IMG/VR virus record: IMGVR_UViG_3300021961_000620
Coordinates: 1-24,185 of that record
DNA length: 24,185 bases
Source: a virus
Strand: one strand, 5' to 3'
The position numbers and the translations under genes were made by a program. The notes under the pieces are model-generated. The model was not told where the DNA came from and made no database searches. It saw only the letters and a list, made by a program, of their open reading frames with translations. Position 1 is the first letter of the stretch. Every line of letters starts with the position of its first letter. Below, piece by piece: positions 7,899 through 18,431 of the stretch.

Positions 7899-10800
7899 TG
7901 TTGTGTTATCCTATATCTTACCCAGTAGTACTGATTAATACTACTTACTCCCCCAGCCACTGGAGTTATTGAATCTACATATCGATTTTGTCCAGTTGCT
8001 ACGGGAACTATAGCTATGATACTAGCAGTACTTAGATTGTTGGTTGTTGACCTCCAAATCTCAGTTACCATGTTTTCTATCCCTGTGTTGGAGTCATTTT
8101 GCCAAGTGAGAGTAATTTGATTATACTGATTAGTCGTTGCTACAAGCGAGGTAGGTCCAGAAGTACTTGGGTAAATTACTTTACCAGGATTTGTAGTTGC
8201 TCCTGTACCTTCTACTCTTTTAATGTTTGATAGAGTATAAAAACTATCATCATATTCTTTAGCTACAATGTCTACTAGTCCATCCGGTTGATAATTCACT
8301 GATTCTACTCGGAAGTTCTTTCCTGGAGCTGTCCAGTCATACCTAGGATAAATCACTTGTATAATTGTACCCGCTAGTATCAAGAATCCGGAGGGCCTTA
8401 TCGTCATACTAATACTTAGACCAAAACGAGACTTGTTTAAGAAACTATCGGCTAGTAATCTAGTATTATAGTAATTGGTTATTCCTGGTACGGATAGATT
8501 GCCTTTCTTGAATACATTCCTATCAGTTTTTAAATAATCGGAATTAAAGAAACTAACATTACGAGCTTCGAACTTATTCGCTGGGTCAGCAAATGAGGCT
8601 GTTAATGAGTTGAAAGCGGATCTTGTACCCTCGTCGGATAGTTGAATCTTTCCAATTATATCATCAACAGTAATAGTTCTTATATCTAGTTCCCAAGCAT
8701 TTGATTCATTGTATCTATATCTTCTCTTGTCAGTAGTTAATAATACGCTTCTTCCAATATAATTATTGCTAGATGGTAGCGAAGCAAAGGATTCATAGGA
8801 ATCTATTTCCTCTACATCCAAAGAATACTTACCTGCGCTATATCTTAGTATACCACTAAAGTGGTCCAATAATGCATTCGTATTATCAAACAATGGTAGA
8901 GAAGTATCTAGGGTGATATTACACTGATTTCTAGTAACGTATCTCTGAGCATGTTCATCCCATCCTGACATTCTCCAGTAATTTACGTCATCACAATCAT
9001 AAATAGAATAACCTGATATAGATTGTCCATCTGCGTTTATTCCCTTAATAGGATTTCCAGAAGTAGTAGGGGATAATGTCGCGCTTCCAGTTCCAGATAC
9101 TCTTGTAAGAATAAATGAAGTCAGGGTGCTAGTCATGCCTGAAGGTGCTGTGGTAGGGCTCGACGCCCACGTATTATCTTGTGCTGTAGCATATACGCCC
9201 GCAGTATTAACTATAAATAGTGAGCCTGCGCTATTATATACTACTTCATTTTGTTTCCATGATTTCCAAGAATTCCACTTATTGGTTAATTTACCTATAA
9301 CATCAGTAAATTTAATATAAGAGCCTGAAATTGAGCTGACAGTACCCTGCCATAGTATATTGCCAGTAGCAGGATATTTATATACATCACCAACTACTGG
9401 AGTACCTGCTGATGTTAATACTGTTACATCGGATCTTGTATCACACTTTCTGGCGGATTCTGTAAAAGAAGGTAGAATTAGATCGTCTGTATAGTCTAAT
9501 CCTTTGCCGTATGTTTGTGATGTTAGATAATCCAATGTTTGTATTGCTGGATTTATGCTTACTCGTCTATCCGAATATTTAGGGTAGATTCTTACATAAT
9601 CAGATGCAACTGGAATAAAGTCCCAAATGCCATCAATAGCTGCTACTTTGTTAGTGCCATCATAAGCTGATATAACCCCTGATTGAGTAATTAGCTTTCC
9701 AGTACCCGCAATGTATCTGGTTATCTCTATATTATCGCCCACATAAAAAGTATTATCACTACTTGCTGTATTAGGCAATTTTACAGTATTTTTAGATGCT
9801 ATAAGTAATGTACCTGTTGTACCATTTATTGTCTTTCCGCTTGTACTTGCTAGTGCCGTTGCTTCTGATCCGTATGACGCTGAAGTATAGTAACTAACCA
9901 ATGATGTACTAGTAGGTGTGGAGCTGCCTTCCATTATAGCATATGGGAATGTATTACTTCCAGTTATATTATCATATACTGAATTATTTAAATAAACTAT
10001 TTGATAAGTCTTTGTTGCAGATGCAGGATAAGTCATATCGTTATTTGCAGTGTAATTAAAGGTTACATATGTTCCTGCTGTCGAAGGTGTAGAACTTAAT
10101 CTGGCTACTATAGCTCCACCTAGAGTTACTCTATTTGCGCTATCTGAAAATTCTGAACCTAACTTGTTATAGTTGAAAGTATTCATGGTCCAAGTATTGG
10201 TACCACTTTTCATATAGAACTTTTTAATAAGTGGTTTACCGTTTGAATCATACATAAGACTAGGTGGAGTACTAAATCTAAATCTAACATTCTCAGATCC
10301 GTCTGGATTATAGAAAGTCCACTTATCAATAATTTGTACGTTTGAATTCAATAAAGTCTCTGTTCCATCATAGTTAGTGCCAGTCTTATAGTATAGTGAT
10401 ACAGTCTGACCCAATACAAAGTTATCTGCAGATTCTCCAGTAACTTTATTATCATGAATATAACTATAATCATAGTTATAGCAGTCTAACAGCTTTCCTC
10501 TCACTACTACATTCATTTCTGGAATAGTGGTTTCGCCCTCTTTAATGATGAACTTACCAACTATATAAGCAGTGTCTAGTAGTCTGTGGTTTGGACCCCA
10601 GTATTCATAAGTATTGCTACCAGTCCAGTACGATTTTTGTATCTTGAATTTCTCTTCAAATGCTAGGCTTGATAGTTGAGCTGAGGCTTTCTGTCCTGGC
10701 TTGCCTGTAAATATATCTAGTGTTATTTCTTGTTGACTTGTTGGAGGAGCTAGTCTTAGCGAGTCTCCGTCTTTTAGTCCATATCCTGTTGGTGCTTGTG

Positions 10801-12346
10801 TAACTATTGGATTAGTACCTAAATAATTAAAGCCTCTCCATTCTGTAACATAGTTAGCTATACCAGGCTCAGAGATAGATATGGCTTCTCCATCAGGCCC
10901 ATAAAAAGTATATGGTGTGCCTATTAACTGTTCTCCACCAAGAGCATCACCTCTATCGGCTCTTCCTCTACATACTAATTCTACTGTATTTTCTGCAGAC
11001 TGACTACCTCTAGCATCAGAGTCTGCTTTGTCGCTGCATAAAAGGCTGTTGCCATTTATGCTGACGTCGTATATTCCGCCAATCTCACCTTCTGATATAG
11101 CTGCTACTACATAGACCTCACTACTGTCTGAGGATAGTGTATCAGCGAATACAGGTATTAGGGTTTCAGGCTTTCTAACTCCATAAATTACTGGAATAGC
11201 CTTGGCTTGTATTTGGAAATCTAAGTTGGTAAAACGATCTTCTGGAACATTGTACTTCTTTACTTTTACACTGGCTCCAATACCTAGAACGCCTTTCTTC
11301 GATTTAATATCTTGTTTCTCTACCTGCACAACATATTTTGTGAGCATGTTAACCGAAGTTTCACCATGAATGAAACCCTTATCGTATGCATAAATAGGTT
11401 TTAGTGCAGAGTTAGGTTGTGGCGCTCCATTAGCATCCAGCGCTCTATGTGCCGAGTCAGAAGTTACTCTTCCTTTTACCTGGGCAAAATCTGCCCAGTG
11501 GCTAGAAAGATTCCAGCTTACTCTGATAGCGCCTTCTGAGTCTTCGAACCCTACACCACTTATGATGCCCTTGAATAGTAATACAGCTCCATCTTTTTTG
11601 GTAGTAGTATTTTGACCCACCATTATGCCATCTTTGAAATACGCTCTGTAGATAAATACTTCTCTGTTAATAAAGGAAGCATAGTCAGCTGCATTCTTAT
11701 TTAAAAGAATACTAATAATTTCTTCTGAGGCTAGTTTAAGCTGAGTAGATTGAGTAGCTGTAGTTAGATTTTCGTCGATTTTTGAGACTCTTAACACATT
11801 GCCGGATCTAAACGAGGTTATGTTAACTGTAATTCCGTTACCAGAAACACCTAAGTTAGAGGCACCTTTAACAGTTACTTTGTCTCCCTCTCTAAAGCCT
11901 TCAGCGAGTAAGTCGTCTAAAGAAATTGGTGCTGCATAAGTAATGTCCCATAATGCAAGTCCAGTAATAGGATCAATACCGGCGGAGGCTATAGTAGCAG
12001 TGCCAGTAATATCTGCACCTAGACCATTCCCATCTAGTACTACTGTGGTATTAGATGGGGTTGCTCGTGTCTGCTCTTGAATAGCACCAACATTTAAAAC
12101 CTTATTAGCTAGATATGTTTGTATGCCATTAGCTACGCCATCTAGACTGTTACTAGCATCATCAAAGGATACATTTATGCTGGCATCTGTTAAGTATGTG
12201 TATCTTTGTTCAGAAGTAGAGACCTGCCCGAATTCATCCGGTCTTGAAGGTCTTTCGAACTTTATAAGATGTGCATACTGAAACGGCTCGTTATTAACAA
12301 GCATAGTTTTCAGAGCTGTCGATACTGGTCTTTCTGTTGCGCTCAT
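7895..12346 (-). CDS. Tail-tip hub protein, gpJ-like with gpL-like N-terminus (1483 aa)
   Basis: Probable central tail-tip protein that closes the tube and carries the fibres. The N-terminus (residues 1-300) has a hub-like pattern: LIKFERPSRPDEFG, a GDKVTV beta insert near 154-159, then LLFKGIISGVGFEDSEGAIR and FAQVKGRVTSDSAHR, as in gpL/DUF2163-type proteins. Residues 384-392 (IPVIYGVRK) and 417-431 (ISEGEIGGIYDVSIN) match the start of the lambda gpJ-type tip region. The large middle (450-1150) is not assigned. Residues about 1150-1385 resemble the distal gpJ hub (FSGILRYSAGKYSLDVEEID; VIYPRYDWTAPGKNFRVESV). One fibronectin type III domain ends the chain (about 1396-1480). It starts with an ATGA overlap on the previous gene and lacks a clear ribosome site, so it is probably translationally coupled. 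Family assignment is by motif. It looks like a fusion of functions that lambda splits between gpL and gpJ. Confidence 0.85.
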   Translation of the reverse strand: MSATERPVSTALKTMLVNNEPFQYAHLIKFERPSRPDEFGQVSTSEQRYTYLTDASINVSFDDASNSLDGVANGIQTYLANKVLNVGAIQEQTRATPSNTTVVLDGNGLGADITGTATIASAGIDPITGLALWDITYAAPISLDDLLAEGFREGDKVTVKGASNLGVSGNGITVNITSFRSGNVLRVSKIDENLTTATQSTQLKLASEEIISILLNKNAADYASFINREVFIYRAYFKDGIMVGQNTTTKKDGAVLLFKGIISGVGFEDSEGAIRVSWNLSSHWADFAQVKGRVTSDSAHRALDANGAPQPNSALKPIYAYDKGFIHGETSVNMLTKYVVQVEKQDIKSKKGVLGIGASVKVKKYNVPEDRFTNLDFQIQAKAIPVIYGVRKPETLIPVFADTLSSDSSEVYVVAAISEGEIGGIYDVSINGNSLLCSDKADSDARGSQSAENTVELVCRGRADRGDALGGEQLIGTPYTFYGPDGEAISISEPGIANYVTEWRGFNYLGTNPIVTQAPTGYGLKDGDSLRLAPPTSQQEITLDIFTGKPGQKASAQLSSLAFEEKFKIQKSYWTGSNTYEYWGPNHRLLDTAYIVGKFIIKEGETTIPEMNVVVRGKLLDCYNYDYSYIHDNKVTGESADNFVLGQTVSLYYKTGTNYDGTETLLNSNVQIIDKWTFYNPDGSENVRFRFSTPPSLMYDSNGKPLIKKFYMKSGTNTWTMNTFNYNKLGSEFSDSANRVTLGGAIVARLSSTPSTAGTYVTFNYTANNDMTYPASATKTYQIVYLNNSVYDNITGSNTFPYAIMEGSSTPTSTSLVSYYTSASYGSEATALASTSGKTINGTTGTLLIASKNTVKLPNTASSDNTFYVGDNIEITRYIAGTGKLITQSGVISAYDGTNKVAAIDGIWDFIPVASDYVRIYPKYSDRRVSINPAIQTLDYLTSQTYGKGLDYTDDLILPSFTESARKCDTRSDVTVLTSAGTPVVGDVYKYPATGNILWQGTVSSISGSYIKFTDVIGKLTNKWNSWKSWKQNEVVYNSAGSLFIVNTAGVYATAQDNTWASSPTTAPSGMTSTLTSFILTRVSGTGSATLSPTTSGNPIKGINADGQSISGYSIYDCDDVNYWRMSGWDEHAQRYVTRNQCNITLDTSLPLFDNTNALLDHFSGILRYSAGKYSLDVEEIDSYESFASLPSSNNYIGRSVLLTTDKRRYRYNESNAWELDIRTITVDDIIGKIQLSDEGTRSAFNSLTASFADPANKFEARNVSFFNSDYLKTDRNVFKKGNLSVPGITNYYNTRLLADSFLNKSRFGLSISMTIRPSGFLILAGTIIQVIYPRYDWTAPGKNFRVESVNYQPDGLVDIVAKEYDDSFYTLSNIKRVEGTGATTNPGKVIYPSTSGPTSLVATTNQYNQITLTWQNDSNTGIENMVTEIWRSTTNNLSTASIIAIVPVATGQNRYVDSITPVAGGVSSINQYYWVRYRITQQ

Positions 12347-13122
12347 GGTAATATTTCTTCCAATGATAGAGAGAATTGATAGAGATTATCAGTATCTAGA
12401 TCATACTCCATCGTATCTCCTTTTTGAATTACTCTGAATTGTGGATTTATAAAATTAATAACAGCAGTAGCAGCTACAGCTCTTGAGATCGGAGGCTGAG
12501 TCCAGACACGTCTCTGAGTATTTAACGCTGGTGCTGTAGTTCCAGCCTGATATGTGCCGTTGTCTTCTACTCTTATTACTTTATAAGCTTTCTTGTGATT
12601 TACATCAGAAGAATCAGTAATAGTAAAGAAGTCTCCTGGACTAGGGCTTCCTGATATTGCTGAGAACCCATTTAACATAAGAGTAGGCGAACCTGCAGCA
12701 GTTGCTGATGCAACAGTTATAGCACTAAGATTGGCTAGTGTATATGCTGCGAAGGTAGCATTCTTCGGTTTAGCGTGCTGTGGTAAAATAACATAAAAAG
12801 GGTTTAATCTTCCTCTGCGACTCTCAAGAAATGAACCTACAGGATCAAACTCATCACGAGTTAGTGGATTGTAAGATATATCGAAGGACCACTTATGATA
12901 ACTGGGAGAGGCGGTTACGCCCCTCCCACTTATTGTTCTTGACACCTGTGTAGTGTTATCTGATGTAAACTTTACTTTAGTAAAGCCAGGACCAGCTACG
13001 CCGTCCGTAACTTTAGTAGACGTTGTGCTAAATTGAGAGCTATTACTAAAAGTAGCTCCTGCGCTATTGATACCAAAGTTTGGATCTGGTAACAAGTCTG
13101 AAAAGTTTGTAAAAGTTGCCAT
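12343..13122 (-). CDS. Distal tail (Dit)-like minor tail protein (259 aa)
   Basis: Sits directly between the tape measure and the tip hub, where siphoviruses encode the distal tail protein or lambda gpM-like proteins. That position is the main reason for the call. Visible features: an N-terminal block FSDLLPDPNFGIN; HKWSFDISYNPLTRDEFDP near 75-95, a pattern common in minor tail proteins that contact the tube end; LNPFYVILPQHAKP; and a beta insert (about 133-190) containing GDFFTITDSS. The C-terminus reads INPQFRVIQKGDTMEYDLDT then YQFSLSLEEILP, typical of a tail-tip beta domain. Its ATG shares one base with the tape measure stop (TAATG), and AGGG lies about 8 bases upstream. The next gene overlaps it by ATGA. 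A hexameric ring at the tube end is inferred. It could instead be an adaptor with no close Dit homology. Confidence 0.75.
   Translation of the reverse strand: MATFTNFSDLLPDPNFGINSAGATFSNSSQFSTTSTKVTDGVAGPGFTKVKFTSDNTTQVSRTISGRGVTASPSYHKWSFDISYNPLTRDEFDPVGSFLESRRGRLNPFYVILPQHAKPKNATFAAYTLANLSAITVASATAAGSPTLMLNGFSAISGSPSPGDFFTITDSSDVNHKKAYKVIRVEDNGTYQAGTTAPALNTQRRVWTQPPISRAVAATAVINFINPQFRVIQKGDTMEYDLDTDNLYQFSLSLEEILP
12904..12927 (-). other. GC-rich stem-loop inside the Dit-like gene
   Basis: On the - strand GGGAGGGGCG pairs with CGCCTCTCCC around a 4-base loop, 10 bp with one G-U pair. On the + strand the same position is an A-C mismatch, so the fold favours the sense transcript. No U-tract follows. 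It lies about 195 bases into the gene. Confidence 0.45.
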
Positions 13123-16100
13123 TAGAGTTTCCCTACTGAAGGACGAGTATAAACATTAACGTTTACATCTTCCATGAATGTCTTGCCACTAGCATTGGCT
13201 GCTTCGCGTAGCATCTTGATTATGTTACCCTTCTGACTTACAAGAACATCTTGGATGCCTTGTGAGTCGATAGCATTGATGGAGAAGTTGGCATTGATTG
13301 GCGATCCGCCTCCAACATCATTAGCTGGTGTTACTGAGATTGGAGTTTCTGGAGTAATAACTTCAGGACCCTTCTCACCAACAACGAAGCCTCGGTTTCC
13401 ATATCCTCTCATTAGCTCACCACCGTAAGCCGAGCCTACTGTGCGATAATTTGAGGCATTTGAGCCTGTGCCCTGTGAGCCACGTAGATAAGCTACTTCT
13501 CCGCCTGCGCTAGCATTTGGACCCTTAGCTAAGTCTACTGTATCTGAGCGCTTGCCTATTGATAGTGATGTTGGCATAGATGCTGCTTTTGGAGTATAGC
13601 TGCTTTCGTATTGAGTACCAGAAATAATCGCTATCTGAGCAAGACCCATAGCACCTATCATACCTGCTAATATAGCTGCTGCAATAGGACCTACTTGTGC
13701 TGATGAAGCAAGAGCCCCAGCCACACCAGCTGCTGTTGACATAACTGCTTGTGCCATCATTAGCTTTTTGTTAGTATTGAACTGCTTTCTAGCTATTCCG
13801 TCCTTTTTCTTTTCTAGAGCATCTAATTTGGCCACGCTAGCGGCCGATTTACCATCTCTCTTTTCTTCTGCCGATATTTCTTTGTCTATGTTCTCTATCT
13901 TAGCTTTGGAAGTAGCATTTAGTATGCTCATTACTCCACCAATAACAGAAGATATAGCAGAAGCTACAGCGGCTACCTTATCGCCGGCACTAGCACCTGC
14001 GTCAGCTAATACGGCGAAAGTATCTTGGAAAGAATTGGAAATATTGACAGCGGACTGACCTATCGCCAGTACTATCTCTCCTTGCGGACCAAGGGCCTGT
14101 AATGACTCTTTCATTTGATTAACGAAAGCTCCGAGTCCTTCGGTAACAAATTCCGTTCTAGTCATTAGCCCGTCTTTTACATCAGCAGCCATGTTTCTTA
14201 CATTATTATACATGGAGATTAAGCCGTCGGGAGACTTTAATCCTTTTTCCATTGCTTTCTGTAAGTTTATACCTAAAGTATCTAAAGCCTTCTGTACAGT
14301 ATCTACAGCATTAGTTTCGGCTCTATCTATAGACTCGTTAGTAACTTTGCCTAGCCTTGTACTGGCGTCTTTAAATGTAGCTATCTGAGTATCTACAGCG
14401 GCAAGTCTTGCAGTTAGACCTTCTACTGAATCCTGCTGTGCGGTAACTACTATATCACCAGGAGCTTTTGTGCCTGCGGCAGCGGTAGTTGCTGCTGGAG
14501 CCTCTGCTTTCTTTGTTTTTGCTGCTGCTAGTTTATCCGCTATATCTTTTCTTTCGTCGGCTAATACCTTGGATCTACTTTCTATATCTGCTAGCATAGT
14601 ATCTCGTTTAGCTTTTAGAAGAGCAAATTCTAGACGAATTATAGCTATTTTACCTTCGGCCTCTGCCTTTGCAATATCAAAAGCATCCTGAGCAGCCTGG
14701 ACTTGTCTACGATACTGTACAGCTTCGGTATTTTCTATGCCCTTTCTCTTGGCCATGAGATCGAATACTGCGAGATTGTAGTCTTTCTGGGCCTTTATAG
14801 CCTCTGTAGCAGCCGATACTATTTGCTGCTCTATATTTAGAACTTCTTTCTTAAAATTTAGTCTATCTTCTTCGTTCTTAAAAGCGGCTAAAGCTATTCT
14901 CTGGCCTCTTTCTTCTACATCGACTAATGCGTCTGCGGCATCGTATCTTTCTTTTTCTATATCACGAAGATTAGTATAATACTTTACTTGAGAGGAATTT
15001 CCACGTCCAGTCGCTCTCTTTATTTCCTGATCTAGAATCTGCTGTCTAATGTCCCACTCTTCTGACAGAGAGTCTCTCTTTTGCCGAGCAATTCTACCAA
15101 TGTTGTCCAATTCTCTGGCGGTACTGTCATTAGCCATAGTTAGTAGACTTAAGGACTCTGCTTCTGACTTGGTTATGCTATCTTTTACCGCTCTAGTTTC
15201 TCTTTGTATTGCTAAAGACTCTCTTTCGTTTTCTAAGTCTTTAATTTTACTTGCTACTGACCTCTCCAGGGCCGAATTGCCTTGCATTAGTGCGGCGGTT
15301 ATTTGCTTTTGTAGTGCTACGCTCTGTGCGTCTCCTACTCTTAGTTCATCCTTCTTATCTGATATAGCGTCCGTTAATCTTTGCTGCTCTTTATTATAGT
15401 TTAATTTGGCCTGCTCCAAGCTAACTATTTTACCTTCTGCAGCTGCGACAGCTACAGCTTTTTTAGGGTCATTACTGTCAGTCTTAACTTGAGTACGTAA
15501 TATAGAAAGTTGATCCTCTATATTTTGTTTCTCTTTTTCTGCTGTTATGTCCTTTAAGCTTTTAAGAAGTTCTAGAGTATCCTCTAGCTCTTTTAGTCTA
15601 TTTCTCTGTTTTTGTAGATCAATATCCAAAAAGCTTTTTTGTATTTTTAGCTGCTCTACTTGTAGCGCGATGATTGCATTCTCAGCTTTCATCTGTCTAG
15701 CAACATCGTCTCCGGTTACGATACCCTGCTTTTGTATAACGTTTAACTGCGCCTGAGCTATTGCTAAGTTACCTTGAGCTAATATACTTTGTTCTTGAGC
15801 GTTTGCTAATAACTTATTATAATCCTGTACCTGCTTTGAGATTAGAGGAGTTATAGCCGTCATTATCTTTGAGCGTTTGTCCTCAACTGGCCCTATTTGA
15901 TTAGCTAAAGCACTGTACTCTTTCGTTCCCTCATTATACTTAGCTTGTTCTGCCTTTAGATTTTGTAGTTTAAGATCTACGTCATCAAATACAGATAAAT
16001 TAGCTTGTACATCTAATGAGAAAATGTTTCTTGCATCGCCCTTAAATCCTGTGAGAGTTTCAGATAATCTCTTATTAAGATCAGTAGTTGATGTGCCTAT

Positions 16101-18431
16101 AGATCCTGAATCTTCAATTGCCGCATTTACTTCTCTGAAAGAAGTCTTGAACGACTTGAATTTATCTATGATCGTATCATAAGCGGTTGTAGGAGTTATG
16201 CTCTTAATAAAGTCGGTATAGCCAGTATTAATACCAGATATAGATTTAGATAGAGAGTCAAATCCTGATTCTATTCTTTTTAATGCAGTACTTGTTATAC
16301 CAGCTTGTTGTGCTATGGCAGCTAGTTTTTTATCTGTATCGAGCTTATTGAACTTCTCTGCACCCCCTTGAGCAGCATAAAATGCTTTAGCTACTCCAGG
16401 TAGTTGTTTCTCTAAATTATCTAGATACTGTGCGCCTGCTTCTGCATCATTCGACAGGTATAATCCACTAGCCTCGTTTTGGAAAGCTTGAGCTGCTTGT
16501 GTGCTTGAGGATACGCCGAGTCTGTTCGCGTTATTTAGAAGTTTTTGCTTATTCTGTAAATTTCTAACTTCCTCAGCATCACCTTTATTAGTGGCTTCTA
16601 TCAGCTTCTTTTGTAACTCTAATCTTTCATTTACCTTCTCTTTTGCTGAGGAGTCTTCCTTTTCTGATTTTCGTCTAGCCTCATAAACAGCTACGTATGC
16701 GTCGGCTAGTTCATAGATTGTAGCTGATTGGTTTTTAACTGCAGCTACGGCTCTATCAGCCGCGCTAGCTGTGCTTGCTTCTATTTTCTTTAATCCATCT
16801 ATTTTTTTAGAAGTAGAATCTAGTACAGTATTGAATTCTTCGAAGGCTTTAATTGTATCTTCTGTTTGTCCGGTTAGTTTGTTAAATAACGGTCTTCCTA
16901 TAAATTCCCAGAGTATACTTACAACGGCAATAACTTGACCTATTACTGGAAGGAAGTTTAAGAATCCAATTGCGGCTACTTTACCGGCCGCAGCTATACC
17001 CTTACCAGTAGCTGTGGCTGTATTAAGTAAGCCTTTTAATGATTTTTCTGAAGTCTTAGCTGCATTATAATTGACTGTAAACGAGTTACTTAGTGCTCTT
17101 ACTGTTTCACCTAATTTTTGCTTACTATTAGCTAAGCCCACTCCCTCCGAGGCTGCGAAGCCCTGTGCTTTAGCTTCTTCAAGTAATACTTTCGACTGAG
17201 TTTTCTGTATTGACTCTAAACTTTTTCTTCTAGCTATTTCAGCTTCTTGTACTTTCTCTTTATTTTTAGCATTTCTATCCATCGAAGCTTTTTCTCTGGC
17301 TTCGGACTCTTCTCTGGCAGCCTTATACTGCTCCGTAGTAGCCTGACCCTGCTTAGCGGCAAGTATATAGTCATTAATAGCTTTTCTTTTACCGCCAGCT
17401 AGTGTTTTCTGTCCTTCTAATTCTGTTACGGCGGCTTTCTTATTATTTTCCGCTGCCTTTAAAGCTGTCTTAGATGCGTCCTGCAATCCAGGAATAATTT
17501 GTCCACGTATACTACTTACGAATAGAGTAGAGAATCCAAGTAGTATCATCTGACTAGAGGATAAGAAAGATACTAATGGTTTTAGTAGAACATTTATTAT
17601 GCCTAATCCTGATTTTATTAAGTTATCAAATGTTGATGCTAACTGGTTATATGGATTTGGGTCTACTTCTTCTGCTAATCCACCGAATTTTAAAGTACCC
17701 TGCTCAACCCAAGCATTTAGTAGTGCTTGTTGTTTTTGCATTTGAGTCATACTGCCAGCAGTTATATTATTCTGTCTAGCATACTTTTCGGAAGCTTCTG
17801 TTATCTTGGTGGTTAATCCAAGTTCGTCGACTAGTTCTGGCTCCATCTTAGTGACGGCTAGTATCATACGATTTAACGAATCCGGAACATCTCTACCGAG
17901 GGCTAATGAGGCTTCATAAGCTACTTTTGTAAGTTTTTCTAAATCGGCTGAGCTTATACCTGAGGTGGAACCTTGTGCTGTAGCTCTCATAGCTTCGGTC
18001 GTACTGATTGAGTCTTTTGTTATATCTTTTAGTCTTGAACTAAGTACACTAAGTGTCTTACCAGTTCTTGCTCCTTGAGCTTCTAATCCTTGTAATAAAG
18101 ATTCTGCTTGTGCTGCATTATTTAATGCACTAAAAGCGGCCGACACGGCGAAGGCGTTCGCTGCAAGTGCTGCGTATGCGCCAACTAAACCATTATTCCC
18201 ATCTCCGATAGTCTGGCTTAATTTAGCGAAACTTTTAGTAGAATTAGCAGTACCAATTATACCTTTATTCTGCTTAGAATAGTGATCGTCCGCCTGCTTT
18301 CCAGCAGCAACTTGTGCGTTGCCTAAGCCAGTTACAGCTTTACCAGCTTTATTGATTTGCTTTTCAGCTAATGCTAAGGATCCGTCTTCACGGACCTTGA
18401 ATGTCATTGTAAATGTTGCGTCGTTAGCCAT
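13122..18431 (-). CDS. Tail tape measure protein (1769 aa)
   Basis: Sets tail length and is ejected during infection; tail tube subunits polymerise around it with the chaperones encoded just upstream. The N-terminal region has the family stretch SLALGRDVPDSLNRMILAVT (about 175-194) followed by KMEPELVDELGL. Hydrophobic segments lie at about 268-308, 480-515 and 1557-1605, suited to membrane passage. A long Lys/Glu/Gln-rich region from about 320 to 1500 is predicted by composition to be largely helical or coiled coil. The C-terminal GEKGPEVITP (about 1685-1694) is a hallmark of this family. Nothing resembling a lysozyme or peptidase domain was recognised. At roughly 0.15 nm per residue the length implies a tail near 265 nm. 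The start overlaps the chaperone stop by 8 bases, with GAAGGGA just before ATG. Confidence 0.95.
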   Translation of the reverse strand: MANDATFTMTFKVREDGSLALAEKQINKAGKAVTGLGNAQVAAGKQADDHYSKQNKGIIGTANSTKSFAKLSQTIGDGNNGLVGAYAALAANAFAVSAAFSALNNAAQAESLLQGLEAQGARTGKTLSVLSSRLKDITKDSISTTEAMRATAQGSTSGISSADLEKLTKVAYEASLALGRDVPDSLNRMILAVTKMEPELVDELGLTTKITEASEKYARQNNITAGSMTQMQKQQALLNAWVEQGTLKFGGLAEEVDPNPYNQLASTFDNLIKSGLGIINVLLKPLVSFLSSSQMILLGFSTLFVSSIRGQIIPGLQDASKTALKAAENNKKAAVTELEGQKTLAGGKRKAINDYILAAKQGQATTEQYKAAREESEAREKASMDRNAKNKEKVQEAEIARRKSLESIQKTQSKVLLEEAKAQGFAASEGVGLANSKQKLGETVRALSNSFTVNYNAAKTSEKSLKGLLNTATATGKGIAAAGKVAAIGFLNFLPVIGQVIAVVSILWEFIGRPLFNKLTGQTEDTIKAFEEFNTVLDSTSKKIDGLKKIEASTASAADRAVAAVKNQSATIYELADAYVAVYEARRKSEKEDSSAKEKVNERLELQKKLIEATNKGDAEEVRNLQNKQKLLNNANRLGVSSSTQAAQAFQNEASGLYLSNDAEAGAQYLDNLEKQLPGVAKAFYAAQGGAEKFNKLDTDKKLAAIAQQAGITSTALKRIESGFDSLSKSISGINTGYTDFIKSITPTTAYDTIIDKFKSFKTSFREVNAAIEDSGSIGTSTTDLNKRLSETLTGFKGDARNIFSLDVQANLSVFDDVDLKLQNLKAEQAKYNEGTKEYSALANQIGPVEDKRSKIMTAITPLISKQVQDYNKLLANAQEQSILAQGNLAIAQAQLNVIQKQGIVTGDDVARQMKAENAIIALQVEQLKIQKSFLDIDLQKQRNRLKELEDTLELLKSLKDITAEKEKQNIEDQLSILRTQVKTDSNDPKKAVAVAAAEGKIVSLEQAKLNYNKEQQRLTDAISDKKDELRVGDAQSVALQKQITAALMQGNSALERSVASKIKDLENERESLAIQRETRAVKDSITKSEAESLSLLTMANDSTARELDNIGRIARQKRDSLSEEWDIRQQILDQEIKRATGRGNSSQVKYYTNLRDIEKERYDAADALVDVEERGQRIALAAFKNEEDRLNFKKEVLNIEQQIVSAATEAIKAQKDYNLAVFDLMAKRKGIENTEAVQYRRQVQAAQDAFDIAKAEAEGKIAIIRLEFALLKAKRDTMLADIESRSKVLADERKDIADKLAAAKTKKAEAPAATTAAAGTKAPGDIVVTAQQDSVEGLTARLAAVDTQIATFKDASTRLGKVTNESIDRAETNAVDTVQKALDTLGINLQKAMEKGLKSPDGLISMYNNVRNMAADVKDGLMTRTEFVTEGLGAFVNQMKESLQALGPQGEIVLAIGQSAVNISNSFQDTFAVLADAGASAGDKVAAVASAISSVIGGVMSILNATSKAKIENIDKEISAEEKRDGKSAASVAKLDALEKKKDGIARKQFNTNKKLMMAQAVMSTAAGVAGALASSAQVGPIAAAILAGMIGAMGLAQIAIISGTQYESSYTPKAASMPTSLSIGKRSDTVDLAKGPNASAGGEVAYLRGSQGTGSNASNYRTVGSAYGGELMRGYGNRGFVVGEKGPEVITPETPISVTPANDVGGGSPINANFSINAIDSQGIQDVLVSQKGNIIKMLREAANASGKTFMEDVNVNVYTRPSVGKL

